Below the pieces are notes generated by a model. That model was given only the letters and a program-made list of their open reading frames with translations. It ran no database searches and was not told the origin of the DNA. The position numbers and the translations under genes were made by a program. 32,128 nt of DNA. It comes from Rikenella microfusus (GTDB taxonomy: Bacteria > Bacteroidota > Bacteroidia > Bacteroidales > VadinHA17). Location: contig DZBJ01000019.1 of assembly GCA_022736275.1 (NCBI GenBank), positions 25,151 to 57,278 on the forward strand, read 5' to 3'. Positions 24,500-32,103 of the stretch are shown here, one piece after another (the stretch's first letter is position 1; each line of letters starts with the position of its first letter).

Positions 24500-24877
24500 T
24501 TATTTAAGTTCAACTTCAGCTCCTGATTCTTCCAATGTTTTCTTAATGTTCTCTGCCTCTTCCTTTGATACGCCTTCTTTGACGGCTCCGGGAGCGGCAT
24601 CAACCACAGCTTTTGCCTCTTTCAGGCCAAGGCCGGTAAGATCTTTCACCAGCTTGACGATCTGAAGCTTCTGGCCGCCTGCACTCTTGAGTATAACATC
24701 AAATGATGTCTTCTCGGCTGCTGCCGGAGCATCTGCGCCGGCAGCGGGAGCTGCTATAGCAACTGCTGCTGCTGCTGGCTCAATGCCATACTCGTCTTTC
24801 AATATTTTTGCAAGCTCATTAACCTCTTTCACGGTTAAGTTCACCAACTCTTCTGCAAATTTCTTAAGATCTGCCAT
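24500..24877 (-). CDS. rplL: 50S ribosomal protein L7/L12
   Basis: A 125-residue stalk protein that recruits translation factors such as EF-Tu and EF-G. Residues 1-35 are the dimerisation domain that binds L10. An Ala-rich hinge follows (about 36-55, [20 protein letters not shown]). The globular C-terminal domain begins near KTSFDVIL and includes KIQIVK-like [20 protein letters not shown] and the closing AGAEVELK-like SGAEVELK. Length and sequence are normal. It lies 37 bp after rplJ and 96 bp before rpoB; the gap to rpoB contains a strong hairpin. Confidence 0.98.
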   Translation of the reverse strand: MADLKKFAEELVNLTVKEVNELAKILKDEYGIEPAAAAVAIAAPAAGADAPAAAEKTSFDVILKSAGGQKLQIVKLVKDLTGLGLKEAKAVVDAAPGAVKEGVSKEEAENIKKTLEESGAEVELK

Positions 24878-24914
24878 TTTTATAGGAATTTTTAAATTGA
24901 TTAACTAATGATTA

Positions 24915-25430
24915 TTACTTCTTTGACAGTGTTTCCAGAACACCATGAATTTTTGAACCACCTGACTGCAGTGCGGAGACAACATTCTTCGCGGGCGACT
25001 GCAGAAGCATGATGATATCGCCGATAAGTTCCTCTCTTGACTTGAGAGCCACGAGGGTCTCAAGGAGGTTGTCACCGACATATACCGACTCTTCAATATA
25101 AGCGCCTTTTATCAGGGGTTTAGGATGCGATTTACGGAAGTCCCTGATCATTTTGGCAGGGGTGTTTCCTTTATTCGAGAACATAACAGCAGTTGAGCCC
25201 TTAAGCACGGGGAATAGTTCTCCGCAATCAAGTCCCGCCTGCTCCAGTGCTCTTTTCAGGAGGGTGTTTTTAACGACAACCAGTCTGATCTGGTTTTCGA
25301 AACACTTCCTTCTGAGGTCACTGGTGTCAGCAGCGTTGAGCTGTGCAGTGTCAGTCAGGTAAAAGTGACTGTACTCCTTAAGAGTATCAGCCAGACTGTT
25401 TATGATATCGGTTTTCTCGTCTCTTCTCAT
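24915..25430 (-). CDS. rplJ: 50S ribosomal protein L10
   Basis: A 171-residue L10, the anchor of the L7/L12 stalk. The N-terminal rRNA-binding domain contains LRRKCFENQIRLVVVKNTLLKRAL (about 40-62), and the C-terminal helix (about 135-170) is the L7/L12 docking site. In many bacteria L10 binds its own leader RNA to repress rplJL. Here only 25 bp separate it from rplA, so a separate structured leader would have to lie within the rplA gene. It starts at the ATG ending in the run MRRDEKTDI, with no alternative upstream. Confidence 0.97.
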   Translation of the reverse strand: MRRDEKTDIINSLADTLKEYSHFYLTDTAQLNAADTSDLRRKCFENQIRLVVVKNTLLKRALEQAGLDCGELFPVLKGSTAVMFSNKGNTPAKMIRDFRKSHPKPLIKGAYIEESVYVGDNLLETLVALKSREELIGDIIMLLQSPAKNVVSALQSGGSKIHGVLETLSKK

Positions 25431-25455
25431 AATCTCTCTGAATTATTTCTTTCAG

Positions 25456-26151
25456 TTAAACATCAAGGCTCTTTGGATCAACTTTCAGTCCCGGGCTCAT
25501 GGTGCTTGAAAGGAATATACTTCTTATGTATGTTCCTTTCGCCGAGGCGGGTTTGAGTTTGTTGACCATGAAGAGAAATTCCCTTGCGTTTTCCATGATC
25601 TTATGAGGTTCAAAGGATACTTTTCCGATGGAAGCATGGACTATACCGGCTTTATCTACTTTAAAGTCGATCTTGCCCTGCTTAACCTCCTTGACAGCCT
25701 TACTTATCTCCATGGTCACCGTTCCGCTTTTGGGGTTCGGCATAAGACCACGGGGACCGAGTATTCGTCCCAACTGACCTATCTTACCCATCACTGAGGG
25801 CATGGTAATAATAACATCGATATCCGTCCAGCCGCCTTTGATCTTCTCAACCCACTCATCCAGCCCCACGTGATCGGCTCCGGCCTCTTTTGCTTCGGTC
25901 TCCTTGTCAGGGGTGACCAGGGCCAGAACCCTGACCTCCTTGCCTGTGCCGTGAGGAAGGGAGACGACACCGCGAACCATCTGGTTCGATTTGCGCGGAT
26001 CAATTCCCAGCCTTACGTCAATATCAACCGAGGCGTCGAACTTCACTTTTGTGATATCTTTTACCAATGCTGCTGCTTCTGACAAAGTATAGAGCTTGCC
26101 ATGCTCGATTTTCTCGAGGGCAAACTTCTGATTCTTGGTAAGCTTAGCCAT
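25456..26151 (-). CDS. rplA: 50S ribosomal protein L1
   Basis: A 231-residue L1, which binds 23S rRNA helices H76-78, forms the mobile L1 stalk near the E site and, in E. coli, represses its own operon. Typical segments are [19 protein letters not shown] near the start, [19 protein letters not shown] (about 78-97), [19 protein letters not shown] in the middle and the C-terminal strand with [17 protein letters not shown]. It lies 18 bp after rplK and 25 bp before rplJ. Length is normal and no change is seen at conserved residues. Confidence 0.98.
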   Translation of the reverse strand: MAKLTKNQKFALEKIEHGKLYTLSEAAALVKDITKVKFDASVDIDVRLGIDPRKSNQMVRGVVSLPHGTGKEVRVLALVTPDKETEAKEAGADHVGLDEWVEKIKGGWTDIDVIITMPSVMGKIGQLGRILGPRGLMPNPKSGTVTMEISKAVKEVKQGKIDFKVDKAGIVHASIGKVSFEPHKIMENAREFLFMVNKLKPASAKGTYIRSIFLSSTMSPGLKVDPKSLDV

Positions 26152-26169
26152 TTCTATTCACTTAATTAG

Positions 26170-26610
26170 TTATTTACCGGGGAATGCACCTGTGACGGTG
26201 ATACCCATACTTCTGGCCGTTCCAGCCACCATCTTCATCGCGGATTCGAGGGTAAAGCAGTTTAAATCCTGCATCTTATCCTCTGCAATAGTCTTTACCT
26301 GGTTCCATGATAATGATGCCACCTTTGCGCGGTTGGGCTCTGCTGAGCCTTTTTTCACTTTGGTAGCCTCAATAATCTGAACTGCAACGGGAGGGGTCTT
26401 GGTGACAAAATCAAATGACTTGTCACTGTATACGGTGATGATCACCGGTATGACCTTTCCTGCCTTGTCCTGTGTCCGGGCATTGAACTGTTTGCAAAAC
26501 TCCATGATATTCACACCTTTGGAACCCAATGCGGGTCCTACGGGTGGAGATGGATTGGCTGCTCCGCCTTTAATCTGTAATTTGATTAATCCAGCAACTT
26601 CTTTTGCCAT
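26170..26610 (-). CDS. rplK: 50S ribosomal protein L11
   Basis: A 146-residue L11, part of the GTPase-associated centre with 23S rRNA H43/H44 and the target region of thiostrepton-like antibiotics. The N-terminal domain carries [20 protein letters not shown] (positions 15-34), with the proline-rich loop contacting the antibiotic site. The C-terminal RNA-binding domain ends with [10 protein letters not shown]. It is 87 bp downstream of nusG and 18 bp before rplA. No strong promoter was found in the 87-bp gap, so it is likely part of the secE-nusG transcript. Confidence 0.98.
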   Translation of the reverse strand: MAKEVAGLIKLQIKGGAANPSPPVGPALGSKGVNIMEFCKQFNARTQDKAGKVIPVIITVYSDKSFDFVTKTPPVAVQIIEATKVKKGSAEPNRAKVASLSWNQVKTIAEDKMQDLNCFTLESAMKMVAGTARSMGITVTGAFPGK

Positions 26611-26697
26611 AATTAAAAATTTGCATTGTTTATAGCGAGAGCATGACGACCGTTTAAGGAAGCATTATAATTCACGGCTGTCAATTTCCTTAATTCC

Positions 26698-27246
26698 CTA
26701 ATTTTCTTTCTCTACCTGCATGAAGCTCAGCTCGAGCGGGGTCTTGCGTCCGAAGATCTTGACCATCACTTTCAGCTTGCGCTTCTCTTCATTGACCTCT
26801 TCAATCACTCCTGAGAAGCTGTTGAAGGGGCCGTCTATTACTTTTACCGTCTCGCCGACAACGAACGGAACATTGAGTTCCTCTTCGCTGGCTGCCAGTT
26901 CATCTACTTTGCCGAGGATACGGTTGATCTCTGCCTTCCGTATCGGTGTCGGTTCGCCCGACTGTGTCCCGAGAAACCCGAGCACATTTGGTATGTTGCG
27001 AAGGACATGAGGAACCTCACCCACCAGGGCGGCCTCAACGATGACGTAACCCGGAAAGAATGTGCGCTCTTTGCTCACCTTCTTGCCTGCACGGATCTGG
27101 TAGACCTTCTCCGTAGGTATCAGCACCTGGGTGATGAAATCCTGCAGTTTAAGGCGTATAATCTCATTCTCAAGATACTCCTTCACCTTCTTCTCCTTGC
27201 CGCCAATAGCCCTGAGCACATACCACTTCTTAACGTTTTCACTCAT
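26698..27246 (-). CDS. nusG: Transcription termination/antitermination factor NusG
   Basis: A 182-residue NusG. The NGN domain (about 6-120) starts with KWYVLRAIGGKEKKV and includes the aromatic FFPGYV segment and NVLGFLG; it binds the RNA polymerase clamp. A KOW domain follows at about 127-180 (GETVKVIDGPFNSFSGVIEE), where S10 and Rho bind in other bacteria. NusG is a general elongation factor; in Bacteroidota it coexists with specialised UpxY-type relatives, but the neighbourhood and the typical sequence show that this is the core copy. It is 17 bp downstream of secE. Confidence 0.98.
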   Translation of the reverse strand: MSENVKKWYVLRAIGGKEKKVKEYLENEIIRLKLQDFITQVLIPTEKVYQIRAGKKVSKERTFFPGYVIVEAALVGEVPHVLRNIPNVLGFLGTQSGEPTPIRKAEINRILGKVDELAASEEELNVPFVVGETVKVIDGPFNSFSGVIEEVNEEKRKLKVMVKIFGRKTPLELSFMQVEKEN

Positions 27247-27263
27247 CTGTGACCGTTCTGATT

Positions 27264-27455
27264 TTAATATAACAAACTATATATCAGATCCATGACCTTG
27301 TCAAAGATGAAATCCATAGCCCAGATTACAATGGCCAGGATAACGGAAGTGACAAGCACAAGGGTAGCGCTTCCCTGGAGTTCGCCCCAGGTTGGCCATG
27401 TCACCTTGTGCATGAGTTCGTTGTAAGATTCTTTAAAATAAGTTGCTATCTTCAT
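27264..27455 (-). CDS. secE: Preprotein translocase subunit SecE
   Basis: A 63-residue SecE, a small inner-membrane subunit that clamps SecY in the SecYEG channel. It has the amphipathic cytoplasmic helix with NELMHKVTWPTWGEL (about 12-26) typical of single-span SecE, then one transmembrane helix at about 30-50 (LVLVTSVILAIVIWAM). I chose the ATG at 27455; a longer frame to 27503 would run into the tRNA-Trp gene. It lies 18 bp after that tRNA and 17 bp before nusG, the usual arrangement. Confidence 0.96.
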   Translation of the reverse strand: MKIATYFKESYNELMHKVTWPTWGELQGSATLVLVTSVILAIVIWAMDFIFDKVMDLIYSLLY

Positions 27456-27473
27456 AATAAAACTCCGATTTAG

Positions 27474-27546
27474 CACGGGAGGAGAGACTCGAACTCCCGA
27501 CACCTGGTTTTGGAGACCAGTGCTCTACCAACTGAGCTACACCCGT
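27474..27546 (-). tRNA. tRNA-Trp (CCA anticodon)
   Basis: A 73-nt cloverleaf with anticodon loop CTCCAAA between CTGGT and ACCAG. The acceptor stem ACGGGTG/CTCCCGT has one T-T mismatch at pair 6:67. The 3' CCA is not encoded. It sits 18 bp before secE and 66 bp after tuf. Confidence 0.95.
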
Positions 27547-27556
27547 GTAAATTTTG

Positions 27557-27590
27557 ATGGTAACCGTTCGCCTGCGCGAACGGTTACCAT
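27557..27590 (-). terminator. Perfect 15-bp hairpin after tuf, terminator-like
   Basis: ATGGTAACCGTTCGC and its exact reverse complement flank a 4-base loop. The hairpin lies 22 bp after the tuf stop codon and 10 bp before tRNA-Trp. On the minus strand it is followed by CAAAATTT, so there is no proper T-run. It could be a weak terminator, an RNase-protection element or a processing signal between tuf and the tRNA-Trp-secE segment. Confidence 0.6.
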
Positions 27591-27612
27591 ATATATATGT
27601 ATTTAATAGGCC

Positions 27613-28800
27613 TTAGTTGATGATCTCAACAACTGCGCCTGCACCAACTGTACGGCCGCCTTCGCGGATTGCGAAGCGAAGACCCTTGTTGATTGCAACC
27701 GGGTAGATGAGCTCAACGGTTATTGTGATGTTGTCACCGGGCATAACCATCTCTGTTCCTTCGGGGAGCTGAATCTCGCCAGTGATATCAAGGGTACGGA
27801 GATAGAACTGCGGGCGGTAATTGTTGTGGAACGGAGTGTGACGTCCGCCTTCCTCTTTCTTAAGCACATAGACCTCAGCCTTGAACTTGGTATGGGGTGT
27901 GATTGAACCCGGCTTGGCAAGCACATGACCTCTCTTGATCTCTTTCTTGTCAACACCGCGAAGGAGCAGACCGACGTTATCACCTGCTTCGCCCTGATCG
28001 AGGATCTTGCGGAACATCTCAACTCCGGTACATATTGATTTGCGTTTCTCGGCGCCGAGGCCCACTATCTCAAGTTCGTCACCAGTGTGAACTATACCTG
28101 TCTCAATACGGCCGGTAGCAACTGTACCGCGTCCGGTGATCGAGAAGACGTCTTCAACCGGCATGAGGAACGGTTTTTCGTTCTCGCGCGGAGGAATGGG
28201 AATAAATGAGTCCACTGCATCCATCAGTTCCATGACCTTCTCTTCCCATTTGGGTTCGTGGTTCATTGCACCGAGTGCTGATCCGCGGATAACGGGAGCT
28301 CCGTCACCATCATACTTATAGAAGTTAAGAAGGTCACGTATTTCCATCTCAACAAGGTCAATAAGCTCTTCATCATCGACGAGGTCAACTTTATTGAGGA
28401 AGACCACAATTTTCGGAACGTTAACCTGGCGGGCGAGAAGGATATGTTCGCGTGTCTGAGGCATGGGACCGTCAGTGGCTGCAACCACAATGATAGCGCC
28501 GTCCATCTGGGCAGCACCTGTAACCATGTTTTTAACATAGTCAGCGTGACCCGGACAGTCAACATGCGCATAGTGACGGTTCGCCGTTGAATACTCGACG
28601 TGAGCCGTATTGATCGTAATACCCCTTTCCTTTTCCTCGGGAGCATTGTCGATTGAATCAAAGTCCCTTACTTCTGAGAGACCTTTCTTAGCGAGAACCA
28701 TCGTAATAGCGGCTGTCAGGGTGGTCTTGCCGTGGTCGACGTGACCGATCGTACCGATATTTACGTGTGGCTTCGACCTGTCAAATTTTTCTTTTGCCAT
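27613..28800 (-). CDS. tuf: Elongation factor Tu
   Basis: A 395-residue EF-Tu, the GTPase that delivers aminoacyl-tRNA to the ribosome. Motifs: G1 GHVDHGKT (19-26), switch I with [12 protein letters not shown] and Thr62, G3 DCPGH (81-85), G4 NKVD (136-139), and domains 2-3 with GRVEtG-like GRIETG and the closing [12 protein letters not shown]. The length is typical. The gene follows a four-tRNA cluster by 43 bp, with no good promoter in the gap, so it is probably transcribed together with the tRNAs from the promoter at 29324-29355. Elfamycin contact residues were not examined in detail. Confidence 0.99.
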   Translation of the reverse strand: MAKEKFDRSKPHVNIGTIGHVDHGKTTLTAAITMVLAKKGLSEVRDFDSIDNAPEEKERGITINTAHVEYSTANRHYAHVDCPGHADYVKNMVTGAAQMDGAIIVVAATDGPMPQTREHILLARQVNVPKIVVFLNKVDLVDDEELIDLVEMEIRDLLNFYKYDGDGAPVIRGSALGAMNHEPKWEEKVMELMDAVDSFIPIPPRENEKPFLMPVEDVFSITGRGTVATGRIETGIVHTGDELEIVGLGAEKRKSICTGVEMFRKILDQGEAGDNVGLLLRGVDKKEIKRGHVLAKPGSITPHTKFKAEVYVLKKEEGGRHTPFHNNYRPQFYLRTLDITGEIQLPEGTEMVMPGDNITITVELIYPVAINKGLRFAIREGGRTVGAGAVVEIIN

Positions 28801-28843
28801 AACTAAAAGCTTATTAAATTAAATTTACATCCAAAATCGTTTG

Positions 28844-28915
28844 AGCCGATGATGAGAATTGAACTCATGACCCCTTCCTTACCAAGGAAGTGCTCTACCC
28901 CTGAGCTACATCGGC
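28844..28915 (-). tRNA. tRNA-Thr (GGT anticodon)
   Basis: A 72-nt cloverleaf with acceptor GCCGATG/CATCGGC and anticodon loop TTGGTAA between CTTCC and GGAAG. All stems pair. It is 43 bp before tuf and 6 bp after tRNA-Gly. Confidence 0.96.
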
Positions 28916-28921
28916 ATAATG

Positions 28922-28994
28922 AGCGGGAGACGGAATTCGAATCCGCGGCCCTTAGCTTGGAAGGCTAATGCTCTACCAACTGAGCTACTCCCGC
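28922..28994 (-). tRNA. tRNA-Gly (TCC anticodon)
   Basis: A 73-nt cloverleaf with acceptor GCGGGAG/CTCCCGC and anticodon loop CTTCCAA between TTAGC and GCTAA. It lies 72 bp after tRNA-Tyr and 6 bp before tRNA-Thr(GGT). No encoded CCA. Confidence 0.96.
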
Positions 28995-29066
28995 TTATAT
29001 CTTTAACCGGCACCCAGGCACCCCCTTGCAGGGAAAGAGTGCATTGATGCTTACACCGTTAAGAAG

Positions 29067-29149
29067 TGGGGAGAGCAGGATTCGAACCTACGAAGTCATC
29101 AGACAACAGATTTACAGTCTGCCCCAGTTGGCCACTTTGGTATCTCCCC
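29067..29149 (-). tRNA. tRNA-Tyr (GTA anticodon)
   Basis: An 83-nt class II tRNA with a long variable arm, acceptor GGGGAGA/TCTCCCC and anticodon loop CTGTAAA after stem GCAGA. It lies 50 bp after tRNA-Thr(TGT). Confidence 0.96.
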
Positions 29150-29199
29150 TTCTTAACAGAGTATGCCTGGTTTGACATACACATACTCATCACATAATG

Positions 29200-29273
29200 A
29201 GCCGATGAAGGGATTCGAACCCCCGACCTGCAGATTACAAATCAGCTGCTCTGGCCAACTGAGCTACATCGGC
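29200..29273 (-). tRNA. tRNA-Thr (TGT anticodon)
   Basis: A 74-nt cloverleaf with acceptor GCCGATG/CATCGGC and anticodon loop TTTGTAA. The anticodon stem GCTGA/TCTGC has a T-T mismatch at its middle pair (29:41). It is the first tRNA of the cluster, about 45 nt downstream of the predicted transcription start. Confidence 0.94.
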
Positions 29274-29323
29274 ATTTGAAAGAACGACCGATTTCTGAGA
29301 AATTACCCTCAAAAATCGGTTTG

Positions 29324-29355
29324 CAAATGTAGGAATTAAAAATTCAAATCTCAAA
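29324..29355 (-). promoter_or_regulatory. Promoter of the tRNA-tuf operon
   Basis: On the minus strand a TTTG -33 element (29355-29352), a 20-bp spacer and TACATTTG (29331-29324) match the Bacteroidota housekeeping promoter exactly. The predicted start is near 29320, 45-50 nt before tRNA-Thr(TGT). It lies in the 113-bp gap after hpf, where no good terminator is seen. Confidence 0.78.
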
Positions 29356-29386
29356 AATAATCTGAAGTTTTTTTGACGGGGGAAGA

Positions 29387-29686
29387 CTACTCCCCGCGCA
29401 TCTTAGCCTTCTGTCTGACTATCTGCCGCTTAAGTGCCGCCACAACCATGTCCGTTGCTTCTTCAAAAGTTTTACTCTGCTTGCGCGCGAAAAGCGGCCC
29501 GCCCGGATACTCTACCTTGATCTCAGTGATCTTGTTCTCCCTCTCCTCATCATGGTCTAACTTCAGGAACACCTCTGCATTGACAATGTCATCACTTAAC
29601 AGTGACAGTTTGTTCATTTTCGATGTAACAAAATCAAGTAACTTCTTGTCAGCATCAAACCTGATTGAATGGATCTGAATGTTCAT
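29387..29686 (-). CDS. hpf: Ribosome hibernation-promoting factor, short HPF/RaiA family
   Basis: A 99-residue HPF/YfiA-type protein with the beta-alpha-beta-beta-beta-alpha fold: MNIQIHSIRFDADKKLLDFV, a strand with VFLKLDHD, EIKVEYPGGPLFARK and the final helix FEEATDMVVAALKRQIVRQK. It lacks the C-terminal dimerisation domain of long HPF. Such proteins bind the 30S decoding region in stationary phase or stress and prevent translation. It is 25 bp downstream of xerC, in the conserved rpsU-xerC-hpf order, and likely shares the rpsU transcript. Confidence 0.93.
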   Translation of the reverse strand: MNIQIHSIRFDADKKLLDFVTSKMNKLSLLSDDIVNAEVFLKLDHDEERENKITEIKVEYPGGPLFARKQSKTFEEATDMVVAALKRQIVRQKAKMRGE

Positions 29687-29711
29687 GGCAGTACCTCCTG
29701 TTATTGTTTAA

Positions 29712-30593
29712 TTACGCTCTTGGATGAGCCTGGTTATATACTTTCTTTAACTGTTCAAATGTGTTGTGGGTATACACCTGTGTGGCCGACAGGCTGGCAT
29801 GTCCCAGCAGCTCCTTGATGGAGTTGAGGTCAGCCCCGTGATTGAGCATGTGGGTGGCGAATGTGTGTCTCAGCACATGCGGGCTTTTTTTCTCAACCGT
29901 TGTGACCATCGAGAGATATCTCGTTACTGTGTTATAAACACTCTTGTCATACATTTTGTTCCCCCTGGCAGTGACAAAAAACCAATCGCCCCGGAGACCC
30001 TCACCGCTGCGTGCTGACAGATATGACTGAAGTGATTTCATGAAGCCGGCACTGAGAGGTATCACTCTCTGCTTTCCTCGTTTACCCGTCACCCTTACCT
30101 GCCCTGAGGAGAGATCCACATCCTCATCGCGCAGGTTGATCAGTTCCGACCTCCTCATGCCTGTAAGATACAAAAATTCCACAATAGTTCTGTCGCGAAG
30201 GCCAGAAAAATCATCACCGAACTTAAAATCGTCAAGCAGCCTGTCAAGTGACTCTTCTGCAACAAAAACCGGCAGCTGCCTGGCCTTCTTCGGAAGCTTC
30301 ACTCCCGACATCGGATCGGCGCTGCTCATGCCGTGTCTTCTCAGATAACGGAAGAATGCCCTGAGAGCCGACATCTTCCTGTGGACGGTGCCTGTGGCAG
30401 CCCCTCCCTCAAGCAGAGACACCATCCACCCCCTCACACCGGCTGGTGTCACTGAATCAGCAGTCACTCCGGGATAATTATCCCAGAGCCATATGGAAAA
30501 CTGATCAAGATCGTTCTTGTAGGAAATGACCGTGTGCCGTGAATAGCGCTTCTCGGTACGGATGTATTGCAGAAATGATTCCTTTCTCTCCAT
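29712..30593 (-). CDS. xerC: Tyrosine recombinase, XerC type
   Basis: A 293-residue tyrosine recombinase. The N-terminal SAM-like core-binding domain is at about 1-90 and the catalytic domain at about 105-290. Catalytic residues are visible: Arg147 in TGMRRSE, Lys171 in VTGKRGKQR, His239 and Arg242 in SPHVLRHTFA, His265 in LLGHASL and the nucleophile Tyr274 in TQVYTH. Chromosomal XerC/D resolve dimers at dif. Location between rpsU and hpf, the usual Bacteroidota place, argues for the housekeeping enzyme and not a mobile element integrase. No att-like repeats or cargo genes are next to it. Confidence 0.92.
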   Translation of the reverse strand: MERKESFLQYIRTEKRYSRHTVISYKNDLDQFSIWLWDNYPGVTADSVTPAGVRGWMVSLLEGGAATGTVHRKMSALRAFFRYLRRHGMSSADPMSGVKLPKKARQLPVFVAEESLDRLLDDFKFGDDFSGLRDRTIVEFLYLTGMRRSELINLRDEDVDLSSGQVRVTGKRGKQRVIPLSAGFMKSLQSYLSARSGEGLRGDWFFVTARGNKMYDKSVYNTVTRYLSMVTTVEKKSPHVLRHTFATHMLNHGADLNSIKELLGHASLSATQVYTHNTFEQLKKVYNQAHPRA

Positions 30594-30644
30594 AAAAGGA
30601 ACCGCTTGGTTTATATTGTTTGAAAAAGGCAGCCAGCAGCGGAC

Positions 30645-30836
30645 CTATTCCTCTTCCTGCTGCAACTGCTGAACATAGATGGCTTTCTTAACCTCTTCCC
30701 TGCGGCGGACCGAGGGTTTGACAAAAGCCTGACGTGACCTTAACTCACGGATGACACCCGTCTTCTCGAATTTCCTCTTGAATTTCTTGAGTGCCCTGTC
30801 AATGTTCTCGCCTTCTTTTACCGGTACAATGATCAT
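30645..30836 (-). CDS. rpsU: 30S ribosomal protein S21
   Basis: A 63-residue S21, MIIVPVKEGENIDRALKKF at the start and a basic C-terminal helix rich in Arg and Lys (about 25-53). It binds the 30S platform near the 3' end of 16S rRNA; in Bacteroidota S21 is one of the proteins that sequester the anti-Shine-Dalgarno sequence. I chose the ATG at 30836. A longer frame to 30866 would start inside the predicted promoter region. The gene has its own promoter (30864-30894) and is followed 51 bp later by xerC. Confidence 0.95.
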   Translation of the reverse strand: MIIVPVKEGENIDRALKKFKRKFEKTGVIRELRSRQAFVKPSVRRREEVKKAIYVQQLQQEEE

Positions 30837-30863
30837 ATTATTACTTTGTGTTAAAACGAGCCG

Positions 30864-30894
30864 CAAAATTAATATCTCTCTGATTCATTTCAAA
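30864..30894 (-). promoter_or_regulatory. Promoter of rpsU
   Basis: On the minus strand TTTG (30894-30891), a 19-bp spacer and TAATTTTG (30871-30864) match the Bacteroidota promoter consensus exactly. The predicted start near 30857 leaves a leader of about 20 nt. The -33 element lies inside the 3' end of the helix-hairpin-helix gene. Confidence 0.78.
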
Positions 30895-31907
30895 ACTTTT
30901 GATGAAATAAATTCATAATCGCTGCCCGCAGCACCGGAAGAAGGCCTTACATAAGGAGCCATACGCTCAGCCTGTTGAGGACTGAGTATCCCGGCATCTA
31001 CCATTGATCCCAGCGTCAGAGGAGTCTCCGAGAGCCTCCTGTAGCTGGTTATCAGCCTTGCGGTCTCATAACCGACATATGGATGACGCGCAAGATCGCC
31101 GAATGAAACAGAGTCGAGGATCAGCGGAGCCACGGAATCAAGGGTCAGTGTCACCATCGGGGCTATGAGGGTTACTACAGCGCTGTCAATACCGTATACC
31201 TCCCTGAGCTGACCTGTACTGACAAAACCTCCGAGCAGGGTGCGATACCTGACAATGCGCCCGGAGAGCACAGGTCCGATGCCCGGCAGCCTCTCCAACT
31301 CCACCGCGCTGCAGATGTTAAGATCGATTAACAGCCCGGGACTGATAACATCATGCGCCCCGGGCCCCGGGGCCTGTGAGTTCCGTACGGCGTTCCTCTC
31401 TTCCTGCCCGCAGGCAGAAGAGCTCCCGGAGACTCGCTCCCTCCCGCCTTTTAAAGAGGAAGTCGCTGAGCCATTCGTTCTCATTTCAAAGCGGTCATCG
31501 GCAATAATAACATATGGTTCAAGACGTGCGGCGTATGATGAGTCAATGCCATACACCCTGGCCAGATCCTCAGGCCGGCGGAACCGTGCACCGCTGCTCC
31601 GGTAGTTTATCAGGGTGCCGGCCTGCCTTTCGGTGAGCCCCAGCCTCAGCAGGTCGTTGAACGTAACAGTGTTGGGATCAAAGGTGAAGAGCACCGGGTG
31701 CGGGACTTCATCTGCAGAGCTCCCCTGTGAGCCGGTTGACGGTTCCGTCATGGCCGGGAGATCCTCAGGTGGCACCCTGTCCGTCCTGAACGCGGTGAAC
31801 CGCACCATAATAAGTATGATGAGCATCACCGACAGCAGGTACGTACCCCGCCTCTCCCGGCGGTCAAAACCGAATAACCCGGCAGCGAACTTCCTGATGG
31901 AATTCAC
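30885..31907 (-). CDS. Helix-hairpin-helix (ComEA-like) membrane-anchored protein
   Basis: A 340-residue protein with a short cytoplasmic N-terminus (FDRRERRGTY), one transmembrane helix at about 23-38 and a periplasmic part with three helix-hairpin-helix modules: about 76-135, 193-253 (PGIGPVLSGRIVRYR) and 260-321. Residues 140-190 are a low-complexity linker. ComEA-like HhH modules bind DNA without sequence preference and act in DNA uptake; many Bacteroidota have a similar protein whose role is unproven. The start is a GTG at 31907; no in-frame ATG precedes the membrane helix. It is the first gene of the minus-strand block at this end. Confidence 0.8.
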   Translation of the reverse strand: MNSIRKFAAGLFGFDRRERRGTYLLSVMLIILIMVRFTAFRTDRVPPEDLPAMTEPSTGSQGSSADEVPHPVLFTFDPNTVTFNDLLRLGLTERQAGTLINYRSSGARFRRPEDLARVYGIDSSYAARLEPYVIIADDRFEMRTNGSATSSLKGGRERVSGSSSACGQEERNAVRNSQAPGPGAHDVISPGLLIDLNICSAVELERLPGIGPVLSGRIVRYRTLLGGFVSTGQLREVYGIDSAVVTLIAPMVTLTLDSVAPLILDSVSFGDLARHPYVGYETARLITSYRRLSETPLTLGSMVDAGILSPQQAERMAPYVRPSSGAAGSDYEFISSKVLK

Positions 31908-32000
31908 ATCTGTTACAGCAAGAGACAGGGCAAGTTATGCAAAAAACAAGAGCGAGTCAATAGGCAGTAGTGGAAATTAAGAATGAAGAATCAAACCGAA

Positions 32001-32103
32001 TGACCGCCCCGACGCTTCGGTCGGGATCTCCGCTTCGCTACGACATGACCGCCCCGACGCTTCGGTCGGGATCTCCGCTTCGCTACGACATGACCGCCCC
32101 GAC
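32001..32103. repeat. 45-bp tandem repeat with internal palindrome, 2.3 copies
   Basis: Two identical 45-bp units (32001-32045 and 32046-32090) are followed by the first 13 bases of a third (32091-32103). Each unit contains CCCGAC-GCTTCG-GTCGGG, a 6-bp stem with a short loop, and the related CGCTTCG. It lies upstream of the helix-hairpin-helix gene in 221 bp with no gene. It resembles interspersed REP-like elements found in many Bacteroidota genomes. Confidence 0.85.

Noticed and set aside
26664..26684. TTGACA and TATAAT on the minus strand upstream of rplK
   Set aside because: The spacer is only 9 bp, far from 17, and Bacteroidota do not use this promoter type for housekeeping genes.
29367..29400. 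Terminator at the end of hpf
   Set aside because: GGGGA and TCCCC can pair, but the stem overlaps the stop codon and no T-run follows on the coding strand.
29712..30593. Integrase of a mobile element next to tRNA genes
   Set aside because: Gene order, XerC-like length and motifs and the lack of att repeats or cargo fit a housekeeping recombinase.
32001..32103. CRISPR array
   Set aside because: The copies touch each other without spacers and there are only 2.3 of them; no cas genes are present.
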